Assembly (NCBI GenBank): GCA_016285185.1
Contig: JAEEQG010000007.1
Coordinates: forward strand, 19,463 to 83,462
Length of the DNA stretch: 64,000 bases
Source: Spirochaetota bacterium
Lineage (GTDB): Bacteria; Spirochaetota; Spirochaetia; Treponematales; Treponemataceae
Direction of reading: 5' to 3'
Shown in pieces: positions 40,734-50,106 of this stretch. The position numbers and the translations under genes are program-made. The number at the start of each line of letters is the position of its first letter. Position 1 is the first letter of the stretch. The notes beneath the pieces are model-generated. The model was given only the letters and a program-made list of their open reading frames with translations. It was not told the origin of the DNA and searched no databases.

Positions 40734-41823
40734 TCAAAACCTCAATGATATAATCAATCTCATTCTGCAAAAGTGCCGGATTCAGCGGAATACTGAGTTC
40801 CTGAGCATGGATTTTTTCTGAAATCGGGAACGAAAGAGAGTTCCATTCTTTATAACATTCCTGCTTGTGGGGTGGAATAGGGTAATGAATAAGCGTTCCG
40901 ATGCCTTTTTCCTGCAGATACTTTTGAAGACTATCCCGGTTTTCGGTTCTTACGGGAAAAACATGAAAAACGTTAGAATCTCTAACGGAAATTTGCGGGA
41001 GGATTATTTTTCCATTTTTTATTTTTGATATGTATTGTTCCGCAATCTGCTTTCGGATTTCGTTATCCCTATCCAAATAGTTTAACTTTACATCCAGTAC
41101 AGCAGCCTGAATCTCATCCAGTCTCGAGTTTTGTCCTTTGTACTTAAATACATATTTTTTTGATGAGCCGTAATTTGCAATTGAACGTACTGCTTCCGCA
41201 AGAACTGAATCATTAGTGGTAACACAGCCGCCGTCTCCAAGTGCACCCAGGTTTTTCCCCGGATAAAAGCTGTGTCCTGCCGCATCGCCAAGAGAACCGG
41301 TCTTTTTGCCGTTGAACATACATCCATGAGCTTGAGCGTTGTCTTCTATAAGCTTTAATTTGTATTTTTTGCAAAGGTTTAAAATCTTGTCAGTATAGGC
41401 ACAACGGCCGTATAAATGAACAATCATGATTGCTTTTGTTTTATTTGTTATCTTGGCTTCTATAAGGTTTTCATCGATTTGGTACGTTGTAATATACGGC
41501 TCAACGAGAACTGGTACAAGATTATTCTGTGTTATGGCAAGAATCGAAGCAATGTACGTGTTTGACGGAACAATAACTTCGTCTCCGTCTGCAAGAACAC
41601 CCAGCTCTTTGTATGCATGCAGGATAATGGAAAGCGCATCAAGCCCGTTTGCGGTTCCTATGCAGTATTCGGTTCCAATGTATCGGGCATAGTTTTCTTC
41701 AAAGGTCTTGTTCGCCTTACCCTGCAGATACCAGCCCGAATCAATTACATCCGAAACAGCCTTGTGAATTTCAGCTGAGTTTCTATCTGTTATTTTTTGT
41801 AAAGATAAATATGGTATTTGCAT
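40723..41823 (-). CDS. DegT/DnrJ/EryC1 sugar aminotransferase (FdtB/QdtB-like)
   Basis: PLP-dependent aminotransferase of 366 residues that puts an amino group on a keto-sugar. It has '[20 protein letters not shown]', DNAQAHGC and the PLP-binding Lys in [18 protein letters not shown]. The neighbours, two 3,4-ketoisomerase-like genes and a hexapeptide acyltransferase, match the set for dTDP-3-amino-3,6-dideoxyhexose (Fuc3NAc or Qui3NAc). It therefore probably aminates C3 of dTDP-3-keto-6-deoxyhexose. The ATG overlaps the acyltransferase stop as TAATG. Confidence 0.92.
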   Translation of the reverse strand: MQIPYLSLQKITDRNSAEIHKAVSDVIDSGWYLQGKANKTFEENYARYIGTEYCIGTANGLDALSIILHAYKELGVLADGDEVIVPSNTYIASILAITQNNLVPVLVEPYITTYQIDENLIEAKITNKTKAIMIVHLYGRCAYTDKILNLCKKYKLKLIEDNAQAHGCMFNGKKTGSLGDAAGHSFYPGKNLGALGDGGCVTTNDSVLAEAVRSIANYGSSKKYVFKYKGQNSRLDEIQAAVLDVKLNYLDRDNEIRKQIAEQYISKIKNGKIILPQISVRDSNVFHVFPVRTENRDSLQKYLQEKGIGTLIHYPIPPHKQECYKEWNSLSFPISEKIHAQELSIPLNPALLQNEIDYIIEVLNEW

Positions 41824-42278
41824 TAATTAAGCTCTCTTACAAATTTTGCAGGATTTCCATACCATAGTGTATTTGCGGGAACATCCTTTGTAACAACGCT
41901 GCCTGCACCAATCATGGCGTTTGCTCCGATTGTTATACCGGCAAGAATCGTTGAATTTGCCCCTATGCTTGCGCCTTTTTTTATAATTGTTTTTTCAAAT
42001 TTTTGCGGATATTGTTTTGAGCGTGGAAACAAGTCATTTGTAAAGGTGACATTTGGTCCTATAAAAACATCATCTTCAACAGTTACTCCGTCCCAAAGCT
42101 GAACGCCGCATTTGACGGTTACATTGTTTCCGATGACAACGTCATTCTCAATAAAAACACTTGCACAAATATTGCAGTGATCGCCTATTATTGCGTTTGG
42201 CAGAACCACACAAAACTGCCAGATATTGGTATCTTTTCCAATATGTTTGCTTTGAACATCAGCCAGTTTATGAATCAT
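41823..42278 (-). CDS. Left-handed beta-helix N-acyltransferase (FdtC/QdtC-like)
   Basis: A 151-residue hexapeptide-repeat acetyltransferase. Repeated (I/V)G-type turns run through the protein, with [20 protein letters not shown] and [20 protein letters not shown] at the end. Such enzymes form trimers and use acetyl-CoA to acylate the 3-amino group of the sugar nucleotide. It lies between the ketoisomerase and aminotransferase genes of the amino-sugar branch and overlaps both, so acetylation of their product is the likely role. Confidence 0.92.
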   Translation of the reverse strand: MIHKLADVQSKHIGKDTNIWQFCVVLPNAIIGDHCNICASVFIENDVVIGNNVTVKCGVQLWDGVTVEDDVFIGPNVTFTNDLFPRSKQYPQKFEKTIIKKGASIGANSTILAGITIGANAMIGAGSVVTKDVPANTLWYGNPAKFVRELN

Positions 42279-42690
42279 TTTTTACCAGCTTCAAAAAATC
42301 ATCGTAATTTCTTATATAGTCTGATTCATCATATTGTTCCGATGCCAGAACCAGACAAACCGCACCGGATGAAAATCCCTGTTCAGCAGCCCAGATTCCC
42401 GGTGGAATATGAAGTCCGTAAAAAGGTCTGTTAAGTTGAACCGTTCTTTTTGCATTCCCGTCGTCAAGAAAAACCTCAAATGCGCCGGATGCGGCAATCA
42501 AAAACTGATGGCATGTTTTATGCGCATGTGCACCACGGCTTTCTCCACCTGGTATATCATAGAGATAGAATATTCTCTTTACTGAAAAAGGAATATGCAA
42601 TTCATTTTGAATTACCGTCAGATTTCCTTGTTCATGGTGATGGCGTGGAAGTTCAAAAAGAGAACAGTTATAAACTGTTGTTTTTTTCAT
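42268..42690 (-). CDS. Sugar 3,4-ketoisomerase (FdtA/QdtA, WxcM-like cupin), copy 1
   Basis: A 140-residue single cupin: '[20 protein letters not shown]', [20 protein letters not shown], then [12 protein letters not shown] and [16 protein letters not shown]. These motifs identify dTDP-4-keto-6-deoxyglucose 3,4-ketoisomerases, which move the keto group to C3. Stereochemistry at C4 (FdtA versus QdtA) cannot be decided. The start is the ATG at 42690 after a TTG; it overlaps the acyltransferase-3 gene. dTDP-glucose synthesis genes (rmlA, rmlB) are not in this window. Confidence 0.92.
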   Translation of the reverse strand: MKKTTVYNCSLFELPRHHHEQGNLTVIQNELHIPFSVKRIFYLYDIPGGESRGAHAHKTCHQFLIAASGAFEVFLDDGNAKRTVQLNRPFYGLHIPPGIWAAEQGFSSGAVCLVLASEQYDESDYIRNYDDFLKLVKNDS

Positions 42691-43738
42691 CAATACGTGT
42701 CCTTAGTTTTTTGTAAATCGGATTGACAAAGTATTTTTCTGATATATATGAAAAAAAGAGTGTGACAATAAGATATACAGTAAAAAAGACAAAAGGATAT
42801 TCATTGTAAGTATTGTATCTGTCAAGAAAGAGCCCGACAAAATGCTGCATATACAAGTGAATCATATACAGGCTGAAACTTATTGACCCTAAAAATTGCA
42901 AAAACTTTGTTGCAAAAAGTTTTGCAAGCGGTCCTTTATTGTCGGTAAAAGCAAAAACAATAAGGACAAAAGCCGATGTTACAAAATATAAAAAGCTTAT
43001 CCGGTATTTTGTCGGAATCCTTGGAGAGACAAATACTGCCGCTACAAATACTGCAACAGCAGCTAATTCTAAAAAGATATAAACAAATAAAGGAAGTTTT
43101 ATATCTTTAATTTGTTTATAAAGAAGACAAAGCCACATTCCTCCCAAAAAATCAATAAGGTGCACAGGCGGAAAAATAAAAAACGCAAAGTCATCCATTG
43201 ATTTTACATAATGCCCGAACAATATCAGAGCAATTGACAACAGACATACTAGAATCAGTATAAAAATAAATGAATTCTTTGATTTAAAAAGAAACTTTCC
43301 AAAAAAAGCAAAAACAATATAAAGAAAAATTAAATCACACAAATACCATGAAAGAATGTTAAAAGAATAATAATAATTAACATCCGGTATATATGACTGC
43401 AACAACAAAACATTAAAGAAAGCCTTCTTAATCAAATCAAACGAAATTGGTGTTGTTCTTAGTGTCCATATGGACCAAATAACAAAAACCAGTATATGCA
43501 GTGGATAGATTCTTGCAATTTTTTTAAGGAGGAACGGTACAGGAGTAAAGTTATTGCTTTTTATCTTTTCTTCATATTGCAGTGTAAGGAGAAATCCAGT
43601 CAAAACAAAAAAGAAATGGACACCTATTATTCCGCCTTCAACAAATATTGAGCGGTTGTAGGGGGCAGGCAGGATAAAGTGGTTTAATACTACAAAAAAC
43701 GCAAAAATAAAACGAAGTCCGTTCAATGATTTTATCAT
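42668..43738 (-). CDS. Acyltransferase family 3 (OafA/NeuD-like membrane O-acyltransferase)
   Basis: A 356-residue membrane protein with about ten helices. The N-terminal catalytic region 'MIKSLNGLRFIFAFFVVLNH' carries the conserved LRxxxAxxVxxxH-type His, followed by GVHFFFVLTGFLLTLQY and RIYPLHI. The family transfers acetyl or other acyl groups to sugar hydroxyls of surface polysaccharides. It is sandwiched between the two ketoisomerase genes and overlaps each by a few bases. Confidence 0.92.
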   Translation of the reverse strand: MIKSLNGLRFIFAFFVVLNHFILPAPYNRSIFVEGGIIGVHFFFVLTGFLLTLQYEEKIKSNNFTPVPFLLKKIARIYPLHILVFVIWSIWTLRTTPISFDLIKKAFFNVLLLQSYIPDVNYYYSFNILSWYLCDLIFLYIVFAFFGKFLFKSKNSFIFILILVCLLSIALILFGHYVKSMDDFAFFIFPPVHLIDFLGGMWLCLLYKQIKDIKLPLFVYIFLELAAVAVFVAAVFVSPRIPTKYRISFLYFVTSAFVLIVFAFTDNKGPLAKLFATKFLQFLGSISFSLYMIHLYMQHFVGLFLDRYNTYNEYPFVFFTVYLIVTLFFSYISEKYFVNPIYKKLRTRIDEKNNSL

Positions 43739-44133
43739 TTATTCAATCCTTTAAAAATATCAAAATTTCTTATATAGTCGTTTTCATCATAATCAGTTGA
43801 TGCAACAATGAGTGCAAGTGAATTTGTGGAAAAATTACACATTTGGCGCCATAACATATTGGGAATATAAAGACCGTAATATGAGCGGTTCAGTGAAAAT
43901 GTCTGTTTATCTATACCATTGTCAAGAACAACGTCAAAACTACCGGAAAGCGCCACTACAAATTCTTCCGTCTGTTTATAAGCGTGTCCGCCTCGTTTTT
44001 CACCTCCGGGTACATCATATATCCAATATGTTCTTTTTATTTCGAACGGAATGTGTTTTCCCGTTTCAAAAAACGAAAGATTTCCTCGTGGATCCATTAT
44101 TTTGGGTAATTGTATGATTTCAGGCTTTTTCAT
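43735..44133 (-). CDS. Sugar 3,4-ketoisomerase (FdtA/QdtA, WxcM-like cupin), copy 2
   Basis: A 132-residue paralogue of the gene at 42268. It has RGNLSFFETGKHIPFEIKRT, YDVPGGEKRGGHAYKQTEE, SYYGLYIPNMLWRQM and STDYDENDYIRNFDIF. In the His motif, HAHK of copy 1 is HAYK here. The start is the ATG at 44133, overlapping the ATPase stop as ATGA. Two neighbouring isomerases may give the two C4 epimers of the 3-keto sugar, or act as a pair; this is an inference. Confidence 0.9.
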   Translation of the reverse strand: MKKPEIIQLPKIMDPRGNLSFFETGKHIPFEIKRTYWIYDVPGGEKRGGHAYKQTEEFVVALSGSFDVVLDNGIDKQTFSLNRSYYGLYIPNMLWRQMCNFSTNSLALIVASTDYDENDYIRNFDIFKGLNK

Positions 44134-45386
44134 TGATATTGTGTATCCCATTGTATTACAGGATGTATATCTCCCTGATGGTTTTCTTCTCCCAAAATAT
44201 TGAACGGAAGAACAATCGATTGAAAAGGAATTATTTCCTTTTCATTATAAACACCGGCATAGATATCAATATAGTATGAACCGTTTTTTAGTATATTAAC
44301 GGGTATAGGTACAATAAATTTATTGAATCCTTGTTTTATGGGATTTGAACCTGAGTTTTCATTGCGCCATGTTACATAAACCGTACTGTTATTATTACGT
44401 TTTATGGCAACAGCCATATTGAAAAGGGTATGAGGAACTTGTACTTGTGTTTCTATTATGCAGTTTACTGATGAGTCAGATCTGGAAAAATCCCGTGTTA
44501 TTTCATGCTCACTGTTTGTCATGTATATTTTTAATGGTTTAAAAGTATTGTCGTTGTACTGGTCTTTGTTTTCCCAGATAACTTCGGAATTAGACAACGA
44601 AGCCGGGTTCAGATATTGAGATACAACATTTTCAATGTTATTGTTCTGGTAAACAAGCCTGCCTTTGTCTAGAATTATGCCGGAAGAACAAAGCCTTTGA
44701 ACTGCTTCCATCTGGTGACTTACAAACAGTATTGTACGTCCTTCCGATGTGCTTAGTTCACTCATTTTACCAATTGCTTTTTTCTGGAATGCGGCGTCTC
44801 CAACGGCTAGGACCTCATCTGCAATGAGTATTTCACTTTCAAGATGTGCCGCAACAGCAAATGCCAGTCTAACATACATACCTGAAGAATAGCGCTTTAC
44901 AGGGGTATCTATATGATGTTCAATTTCGCTGAAAGCAATTATTTCATCGATTTTCTTGTCGATTTCCTTTTTTTTCATACCGAGGATAGCACCGTTCAGA
45001 TAGATGTTTTCTCGTCCTGTAAGCTCCCCGTGAAATCCTGTCCCAACTTCAAGCAAACTTGCAATCCGACCTTTTATTTTAACTCTGCCTTCTGTAGGGG
45101 CTGTTATCCTGCTCAAAATTTTAAGGAGTGTACTTTTACCGGCCCCGTTCCGGCCGATGATACCGACTCTTTGCCCCTGTTCAATTTTAAAGTTAATGTC
45201 TTTCAACGCCCAAAAGCCATCAGGAGTGGCTTCATAGTCCTTTGCGGTCATTCCGGAATTAGGATCATCCTTGCCGCGTTTTAACGCAAACCATGTCTGG
45301 ATATCCCTGTAAAGCGAACCGTTGTTTATAACACCGAGATTATAGTATTTGGAGATATGTTCTATTTCTATTATGCTTTTGCCCAT
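44130..45386 (-). CDS. Polysaccharide ABC exporter ATP-binding protein with Wzt C-terminal domain
   Basis: Drives export of a finished lipid-linked polysaccharide. The ATPase domain (about 1-250) has GRNGAGKST (Walker A), KRYSSGMYVRLAFAVAAHLE (signature) and ILIADEVLAVGD (Walker B). The N-terminal loop 'ISKYYNLGVINNGSLYRDIQ' and the GFHGELTGRENIYLNG block are typical of TagH/Wzt. Residues from about 265 form a beta-rich Wzt_C domain that in known systems binds the end of the polymer. The permease partner (Wzm) is not in this window; the genes upstream are DUF2142 proteins. Confidence 0.94.
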   Translation of the reverse strand: MGKSIIEIEHISKYYNLGVINNGSLYRDIQTWFALKRGKDDPNSGMTAKDYEATPDGFWALKDINFKIEQGQRVGIIGRNGAGKSTLLKILSRITAPTEGRVKIKGRIASLLEVGTGFHGELTGRENIYLNGAILGMKKKEIDKKIDEIIAFSEIEHHIDTPVKRYSSGMYVRLAFAVAAHLESEILIADEVLAVGDAAFQKKAIGKMSELSTSEGRTILFVSHQMEAVQRLCSSGIILDKGRLVYQNNNIENVVSQYLNPASLSNSEVIWENKDQYNDNTFKPLKIYMTNSEHEITRDFSRSDSSVNCIIETQVQVPHTLFNMAVAIKRNNNSTVYVTWRNENSGSNPIKQGFNKFIVPIPVNILKNGSYYIDIYAGVYNEKEIIPFQSIVLPFNILGEENHQGDIHPVIQWDTQYQ

Positions 45387-45405
45387 TAAAATACCATATT
45401 AATTA

Positions 45406-46908
45406 TTAGAGTGTCTGGTTTACAACCATAAAAACAATATAGAACTGCATAAAAACTTCTGCAATACATATGTATTTTTCAAGCGGAACCGTAGTTTTAA
45501 AAACTTTGTTTTTCAAAGCGAAAAAGAACATAGGAAAATAGGGTAAAAAATATCTGCCCTGTACACCAGCAATTTGCGAAGCGCCTTTCGGAGTCCATAT
45601 AAACAATTCTGCTGTCAGAATGAGAAGAACAGAACCGAAAAGGATTATAAATGAAAAACACCTTTGTGAAGTTGAAAAAGTCTGTTCTGATGAAAAGGTT
45701 GTAATAAACAAAAGTATGAGGAAGAAAAATCTTAACCATACAGGAATTCCCGTTGGAACACCCATAAGTACGAGCCCCATAGCTTCCGAAACCCAGTCTG
45801 ACCAGAGATAGCGTAACGTATTAAGATAAACAAGAACAAATTTTAAAGGATTGTGCCAAAAGTCACTTAATGAGTAACAAGCTTCACCTGTATATGTTAA
45901 CTTTTCAGCACCTGAAAGATTAGCAAGTCTTGAACCGTTAAAAATAATGATAGAAAGTATACCTGCAAAAATTATAATTGCTTTTACCGATATATTTTGC
46001 TTAAGATTTGAAAAGCGTCTTGAAGGTATCAGAATACACAAACACGATATCGGAATATATACAAGCTTGCTTGGAGCAAGGAAAAATGAAAAAACTGCAA
46101 GAAGGATTATTTCTTTTATAGTTATTTTTCCCTCAGCAAAAATAGAACGTATAAAAAGGGCAAAGAACAGGAACGATACTGCAAAAATATAACCGTCATT
46201 TGAAAAAGATGAAGGAAGATGTATGCAGAGAGGTAGTAATCCAACAACAAACATTGTAAGCTTACCGAACGGAATCAGCTTAATCGCAAAGTAAAGGCAG
46301 AAAACGTAAAAAAGCAGGTTAAAAAGACGGCCTAAAAAGTATAATGGCATAAAGTTAAAATGCAGGATTCTGGCTATACTTATACCCAATGCTTGCATAA
46401 GATACTGAAAGGGATTAAATGTTTCCTGTGGGGCTCTGGTATTTGTTGAAGATTCTTTGCTGTTTACAAAGAAAGAATCTTTCCATCGGTCAAAGGCTGA
46501 CGGAACATTGTTCTGTTCCTTAAAGCCAGAAAAATCATGATGCTCGGCTGTTATATAGTTCAAATCTGAGAATTTAAAAAGAAGAACATTTGATTCCCTG
46601 TATGCGTGTTCATAGTGACCTATTTCATCAAAAGGAGAGAGAGGTGTGATTGTAAATACCCTAAAAATTCCGAATCCCAGAGCAAGAAATATCCAGATTT
46701 TTTCAAGAGAATATTTTTTATGGTTTATAATAAAAATCATAAAAAATGAAAAACCTGTGCATAGCAAAAGAGTAATCATACCTATTATGGCATAATAGGG
46801 GTTAACATTATTTTTTGCTATTTTGGAAACATAAAGTGCTATAAAAAAAAGATAGAATATACAAGCAAAAATATAAGTTGCGTTAGATTTTAACTTTATT
46901 GTTTTCAT
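45406..46908 (-). CDS. DUF2142 membrane protein, copy 1
   Basis: A 500-residue polytopic protein with about twelve helices. The family-specific loop TPLSPFDEIGHYEHAYRES follows the third helix, and the C-terminal GVQGRYFLPYFPMFFF block is present. DUF2142 proteins occur next to surface-glycan genes and resemble GT-C glycosyltransferases; function is not established. The start used is the ATG at 46908 (MKTIKLK) with GAGG nine bases upstream; a TTG at 46923 is less likely. It is adjacent to a second DUF2142 gene. Confidence 0.87.
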   Translation of the reverse strand: MKTIKLKSNATYIFACIFYLFFIALYVSKIAKNNVNPYYAIIGMITLLLCTGFSFFMIFIINHKKYSLEKIWIFLALGFGIFRVFTITPLSPFDEIGHYEHAYRESNVLLFKFSDLNYITAEHHDFSGFKEQNNVPSAFDRWKDSFFVNSKESSTNTRAPQETFNPFQYLMQALGISIARILHFNFMPLYFLGRLFNLLFYVFCLYFAIKLIPFGKLTMFVVGLLPLCIHLPSSFSNDGYIFAVSFLFFALFIRSIFAEGKITIKEIILLAVFSFFLAPSKLVYIPISCLCILIPSRRFSNLKQNISVKAIIIFAGILSIIIFNGSRLANLSGAEKLTYTGEACYSLSDFWHNPLKFVLVYLNTLRYLWSDWVSEAMGLVLMGVPTGIPVWLRFFFLILLFITTFSSEQTFSTSQRCFSFIILFGSVLLILTAELFIWTPKGASQIAGVQGRYFLPYFPMFFFALKNKVFKTTVPLEKYICIAEVFMQFYIVFMVVNQTL

Positions 46909-46919
46909 GAACCAATACC

Positions 46920-48941
46920 TCAATATATTCCGATGATACGGAAAAGCAAATCGATAGACATAAAAATCAATAGCGAAACTTCTGCAAATTGAATCGATTG
47001 TTCAATTTCACTAGAAGCAGTTCCCAAATTCTTTCTGAATAAAAAAAGGAGTGGTACAACAGGAATAAGATATCTTCCCTGAACACCACTTATTACGGGC
47101 GATATCGGATCAATACCTGCATACAGCAGTTGTCCTGTTAAAATTCCAATGCTTATTACAACAAAAATGCAGATAGAAATCAACCGATTTTTAAAACTTG
47201 TAGTAATCCCGTTTGTTGTTCTTGTTATCTGATAGATAAGTAAAATAAGTATGAGGTATATCAACAACTCATTCATTGGAATTGCTTCCCATCCAAGATA
47301 ACGACCGCCTAGTGTCACAAACCAATATGAGAGTTTTTCCCTGCAAGAATTTATCAGTATATATAGATATTGGAACGGATGAGACAAGAGCCACCGGATA
47401 GATGCGGAGGAAATATTTTTTATTGTATCATAATTATTTAGTGATTCAGTAGCAAATAAAGATTTTTTATAAAGTGTTGAATAGGTAACTCCTGTTATAG
47501 GATTATTTAAAAACATGAATGAGTTTGAAAAAAGATGGTTCACTATTATTCCAACTAAACCGGATAGAATCGTTAAAAATATTGTTATTGCATAATTCCT
47601 TTTGTTTGTAAAAGACTTTTGGCTTAATGTAAAAATAAGTATTATTATCGGAAAATACACAGTTTTTGCAGGTGCAATGAAAAATGCGGCGAGACAAAGC
47701 AGAACCATTGATTTCAATGAAAATTGTTTTTCGCTATTATAGGCAAATTCCGTAACATACATGATAAAGAAAAGAGTCAGAGTAATAAGTATTGAATCAT
47801 ATGAATAAGAAGCAACCTGATGCAAAAGCATAGGCAACAGGGCTGAAAAACAGAAAAAGTTTTTTCCTACGGTTTGTTTTTTAAGTGCAAAATAAATTAC
47901 CAGTATAAAAAACGCAAGATTAAAAAAACGACCTAAAAGAAAAGTGAACAGAAAATTGAGTTTTAGTACTCTTCCTAAGGTAATACCGAATGAAGAAAGA
48001 ACAAACAAAAATGGATATGCCGTTGTAGTATTTACATATGGATATGATACTACAAGAGATAAATCTTTGGGTTTTTGCAGTTCCCTGAACACATGCGGCC
48101 AGATTGTTTCATAGTAGTTGAACAGTGTTTGATTATCATTCTGGAACATGTCATCCGGTACCAGCGAAAGATCTGTTACCCGTTTTATTATGAACACGGG
48201 AGTTGGTTTTTTTATTCCAAAATCTGATTGTTTGATCCCCAACAAAGCATTTGAAATTTCATAAGCTGTGTCATAATGCCGGCATTCATCACTAATTGTC
48301 AGCGGCGGCATCAGGCACATGAACATAAGACCAAAAATTGTGGCTGCAATCAAAAATACAGTTTCCGGTTTTATTTTTTTATAAAAAATAAAGAAACAAA
48401 GAATTAAAAAAGCCGCAATGATGGCAAAAACAAAAAAGATAATTATTGGAACAAGAAATTTACCCGCAACATTACCGTAAAGCTTATACTGTAGAGAGTC
48501 AGCACTATTTGTTTTTAGATCAATATTATTTCCTAAAATGAAAAGTGTGTAGGTTCCATTTTTAGCCGGGATTTTATTTGCAAATGAGAACCTGTGATAA
48601 TTTGCGGAATCCAGTTCTGTAACTGCCTGTGCAAATACGGTTTTACCATCCTCATCTGTTATTTTGAGGTATATGTAAGAAGATTCTGTATTGTCTGGGA
48701 TGGAAAAGAAAAGTGTGATACCTTTCCAACAGTTGTTGGACGGAGTGATGGTGAATGTTTTGGGATTTGTCATATCAAGAAGAACAGTAGTTTCGTTCGA
48801 AGAATCCTGCTCTGTCTTGAATTTGCTGTTTGAAAGAAAGAGTGTAAGCCTTGCAGCATAAAAATATAAGAATATTACAAAAAGAGCGAAAATAATAATC
48901 CGTTTTTTGTCAAAAAAAGATTTAAATATAGATTTATCCAT
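46920..48941 (-). CDS. DUF2142 membrane protein, copy 2
   Basis: A 673-residue paralogue with an N-terminal helix and an extracytoplasmic beta-rich domain of about 120 residues (NETTVLLDMTNPKTFTITP onward), then the DUF2142 membrane region with PPLTISDECRHYDTAYEISN and SGVQGRYLIPVVPLLF. The acidic/His pair after the first membrane helices of that region suggests an active site facing the periplasm. A 99-base gap separates it from the DUF2304 gene; apart from an isolated TATACT-like element no promoter was seen there. Confidence 0.87.
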   Translation of the reverse strand: MDKSIFKSFFDKKRIIIFALFVIFLYFYAARLTLFLSNSKFKTEQDSSNETTVLLDMTNPKTFTITPSNNCWKGITLFFSIPDNTESSYIYLKITDEDGKTVFAQAVTELDSANYHRFSFANKIPAKNGTYTLFILGNNIDLKTNSADSLQYKLYGNVAGKFLVPIIIFFVFAIIAAFLILCFFIFYKKIKPETVFLIAATIFGLMFMCLMPPLTISDECRHYDTAYEISNALLGIKQSDFGIKKPTPVFIIKRVTDLSLVPDDMFQNDNQTLFNYYETIWPHVFRELQKPKDLSLVVSYPYVNTTTAYPFLFVLSSFGITLGRVLKLNFLFTFLLGRFFNLAFFILVIYFALKKQTVGKNFFCFSALLPMLLHQVASYSYDSILITLTLFFIMYVTEFAYNSEKQFSLKSMVLLCLAAFFIAPAKTVYFPIIILIFTLSQKSFTNKRNYAITIFLTILSGLVGIIVNHLFSNSFMFLNNPITGVTYSTLYKKSLFATESLNNYDTIKNISSASIRWLLSHPFQYLYILINSCREKLSYWFVTLGGRYLGWEAIPMNELLIYLILILLIYQITRTTNGITTSFKNRLISICIFVVISIGILTGQLLYAGIDPISPVISGVQGRYLIPVVPLLFLFRKNLGTASSEIEQSIQFAEVSLLIFMSIDLLFRIIGIY

Positions 48942-49040
48942 TTTTTTACCTTATGAGAGTATAACTAATGCTCTTTTTTGCAGCCGGAACATACTAAAAA
49001 AGTTGTTTGCATTTTTTTAATTTTAACAAAGAAACGGGTG

Positions 49041-49391
49041 TTATTCAACTTGTTTATGAGAATCTTCGTAGTCTTTGAGGGCAAGCTTTTGGACAAGCTC
49101 ATCAAGCTTGCTCTGCATTTTAGAAAGCTTTATAGACAGGGTAAAAACTTTGTATATCAAAAGAAAGATTATGGTTATTATTACAAAATTAACCGGTGCA
49201 TAGAACCCGGTGAGCATAGTTCCAAGGTTTGCAATCTGAGGAAAAACGCTTAAGATTATTAGAAACAGACCAAATAGAATCCAGAAAAACAAAGCATCGA
49301 TTTTTACCTTTGCTTTACGGATATTAAAAATTATGTAAACAAAAGTGAGTGTTGAAATAATTATAAGCAAAATTCTTAGGAGGTTTGTCAT
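49041..49391 (-). CDS. DUF2304 membrane protein
   Basis: A 116-residue protein with three hydrophobic helices and a charged C-terminal coiled coil (KLSKMQSKLDELVQKLALKD). The order helix, ALFFWILFGLFLIILSVFPQ, helix matches DUF2304. These proteins commonly pair with DPM-type GT2 enzymes, as here, and may anchor the enzyme or help flip its lipid-linked product. The ATG at 49391 follows the GT2 stop by five bases and has AAAGG at good spacing; an upstream in-frame extension overlaps the GT2 gene. Confidence 0.88.
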   Translation of the reverse strand: MTNLLRILLIIISTLTFVYIIFNIRKAKVKIDALFFWILFGLFLIILSVFPQIANLGTMLTGFYAPVNFVIITIIFLLIYKVFTLSIKLSKMQSKLDELVQKLALKDYEDSHKQVE

Positions 49392-49396
49392 ATCAA

Positions 49397-50083
49397 TTAC
49401 CTTTTTCTGAACCATTGTACAAATACGATGGATAAACAGATTCTAAACATATAATATATTGAACTGACTGCATTAAGATATGATTTTCCTGCAATTCTCT
49501 CATCCATGGTGACTTGCACTTCTTTTACAGTACAACCTTTGTTTATAAGATATGCGATAGTGTCCGGTTCCGGTCCGTAATTAAGTCCGTTTGCAAATTC
49601 TTCCATTACTTTGCGGCTGTATAGTCTCATACCCGAGGTAGGATCTTTAATTCTTCTGCCTGTAGTCAAAAAGATGAGTAATGAAATCAACCTGCTGCCG
49701 AACATTCTGGGGCTAAAGGATTTTTTTTGTGTAACAAACCTGGACCCTATTATAATATCTGCTTTCTCATTTTCCATTTTTTCAATCATGGACTGAATGT
49801 ATTCGGGACGATGCTGCCCGTCTCCGTCAAATTGGAGTGCGGCATCATATCCATGTGTCCACGCAAATTTCATGCCTGTTTGAAAGGCACCTGCAAGTCC
49901 AAGATTAACAGGAAGGTCTACAAAGTTGTAGCCGTTTTTTCTGCATACTGCGGCAGTATTGTCTGCTGAACCGTCATTTATGATTATGTACTCATACTGA
50001 GGATAGTTATTGATAAGGTTGCCTACGACTCTTTCTATGTTTTCGCTTTCGTTAAAAGCCGGAATGATTATCAGTGTTTTCAT
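49397..50083 (-). CDS. DPM-like glycosyltransferase 2 (polyprenyl-phosphate sugar synthase)
   Basis: A 228-residue GT-A enzyme like dolichyl-phosphate mannose synthase: 'KTLIIIPAFNESENIERVVG', NDGSADNTAAV, YDAALQFDGDGQHRPEYI (DxDG metal site) and KDPTSGMRLYSRKVMEEF. It should link a sugar to polyprenyl phosphate on the cytoplasmic face. The next gene encodes a DUF2304 membrane partner, and a GtrA flippase-like gene lies further on. The sugar is not determined. Confidence 0.93.
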   Translation of the reverse strand: MKTLIIIPAFNESENIERVVGNLINNYPQYEYIIINDGSADNTAAVCRKNGYNFVDLPVNLGLAGAFQTGMKFAWTHGYDAALQFDGDGQHRPEYIQSMIEKMENEKADIIIGSRFVTQKKSFSPRMFGSRLISLLIFLTTGRRIKDPTSGMRLYSRKVMEEFANGLNYGPEPDTIAYLINKGCTVKEVQVTMDERIAGKSYLNAVSSIYYMFRICLSIVFVQWFRKR

Positions 50084-50106
50084 AAATCCATTAACTTATA
50101 ACTGAT

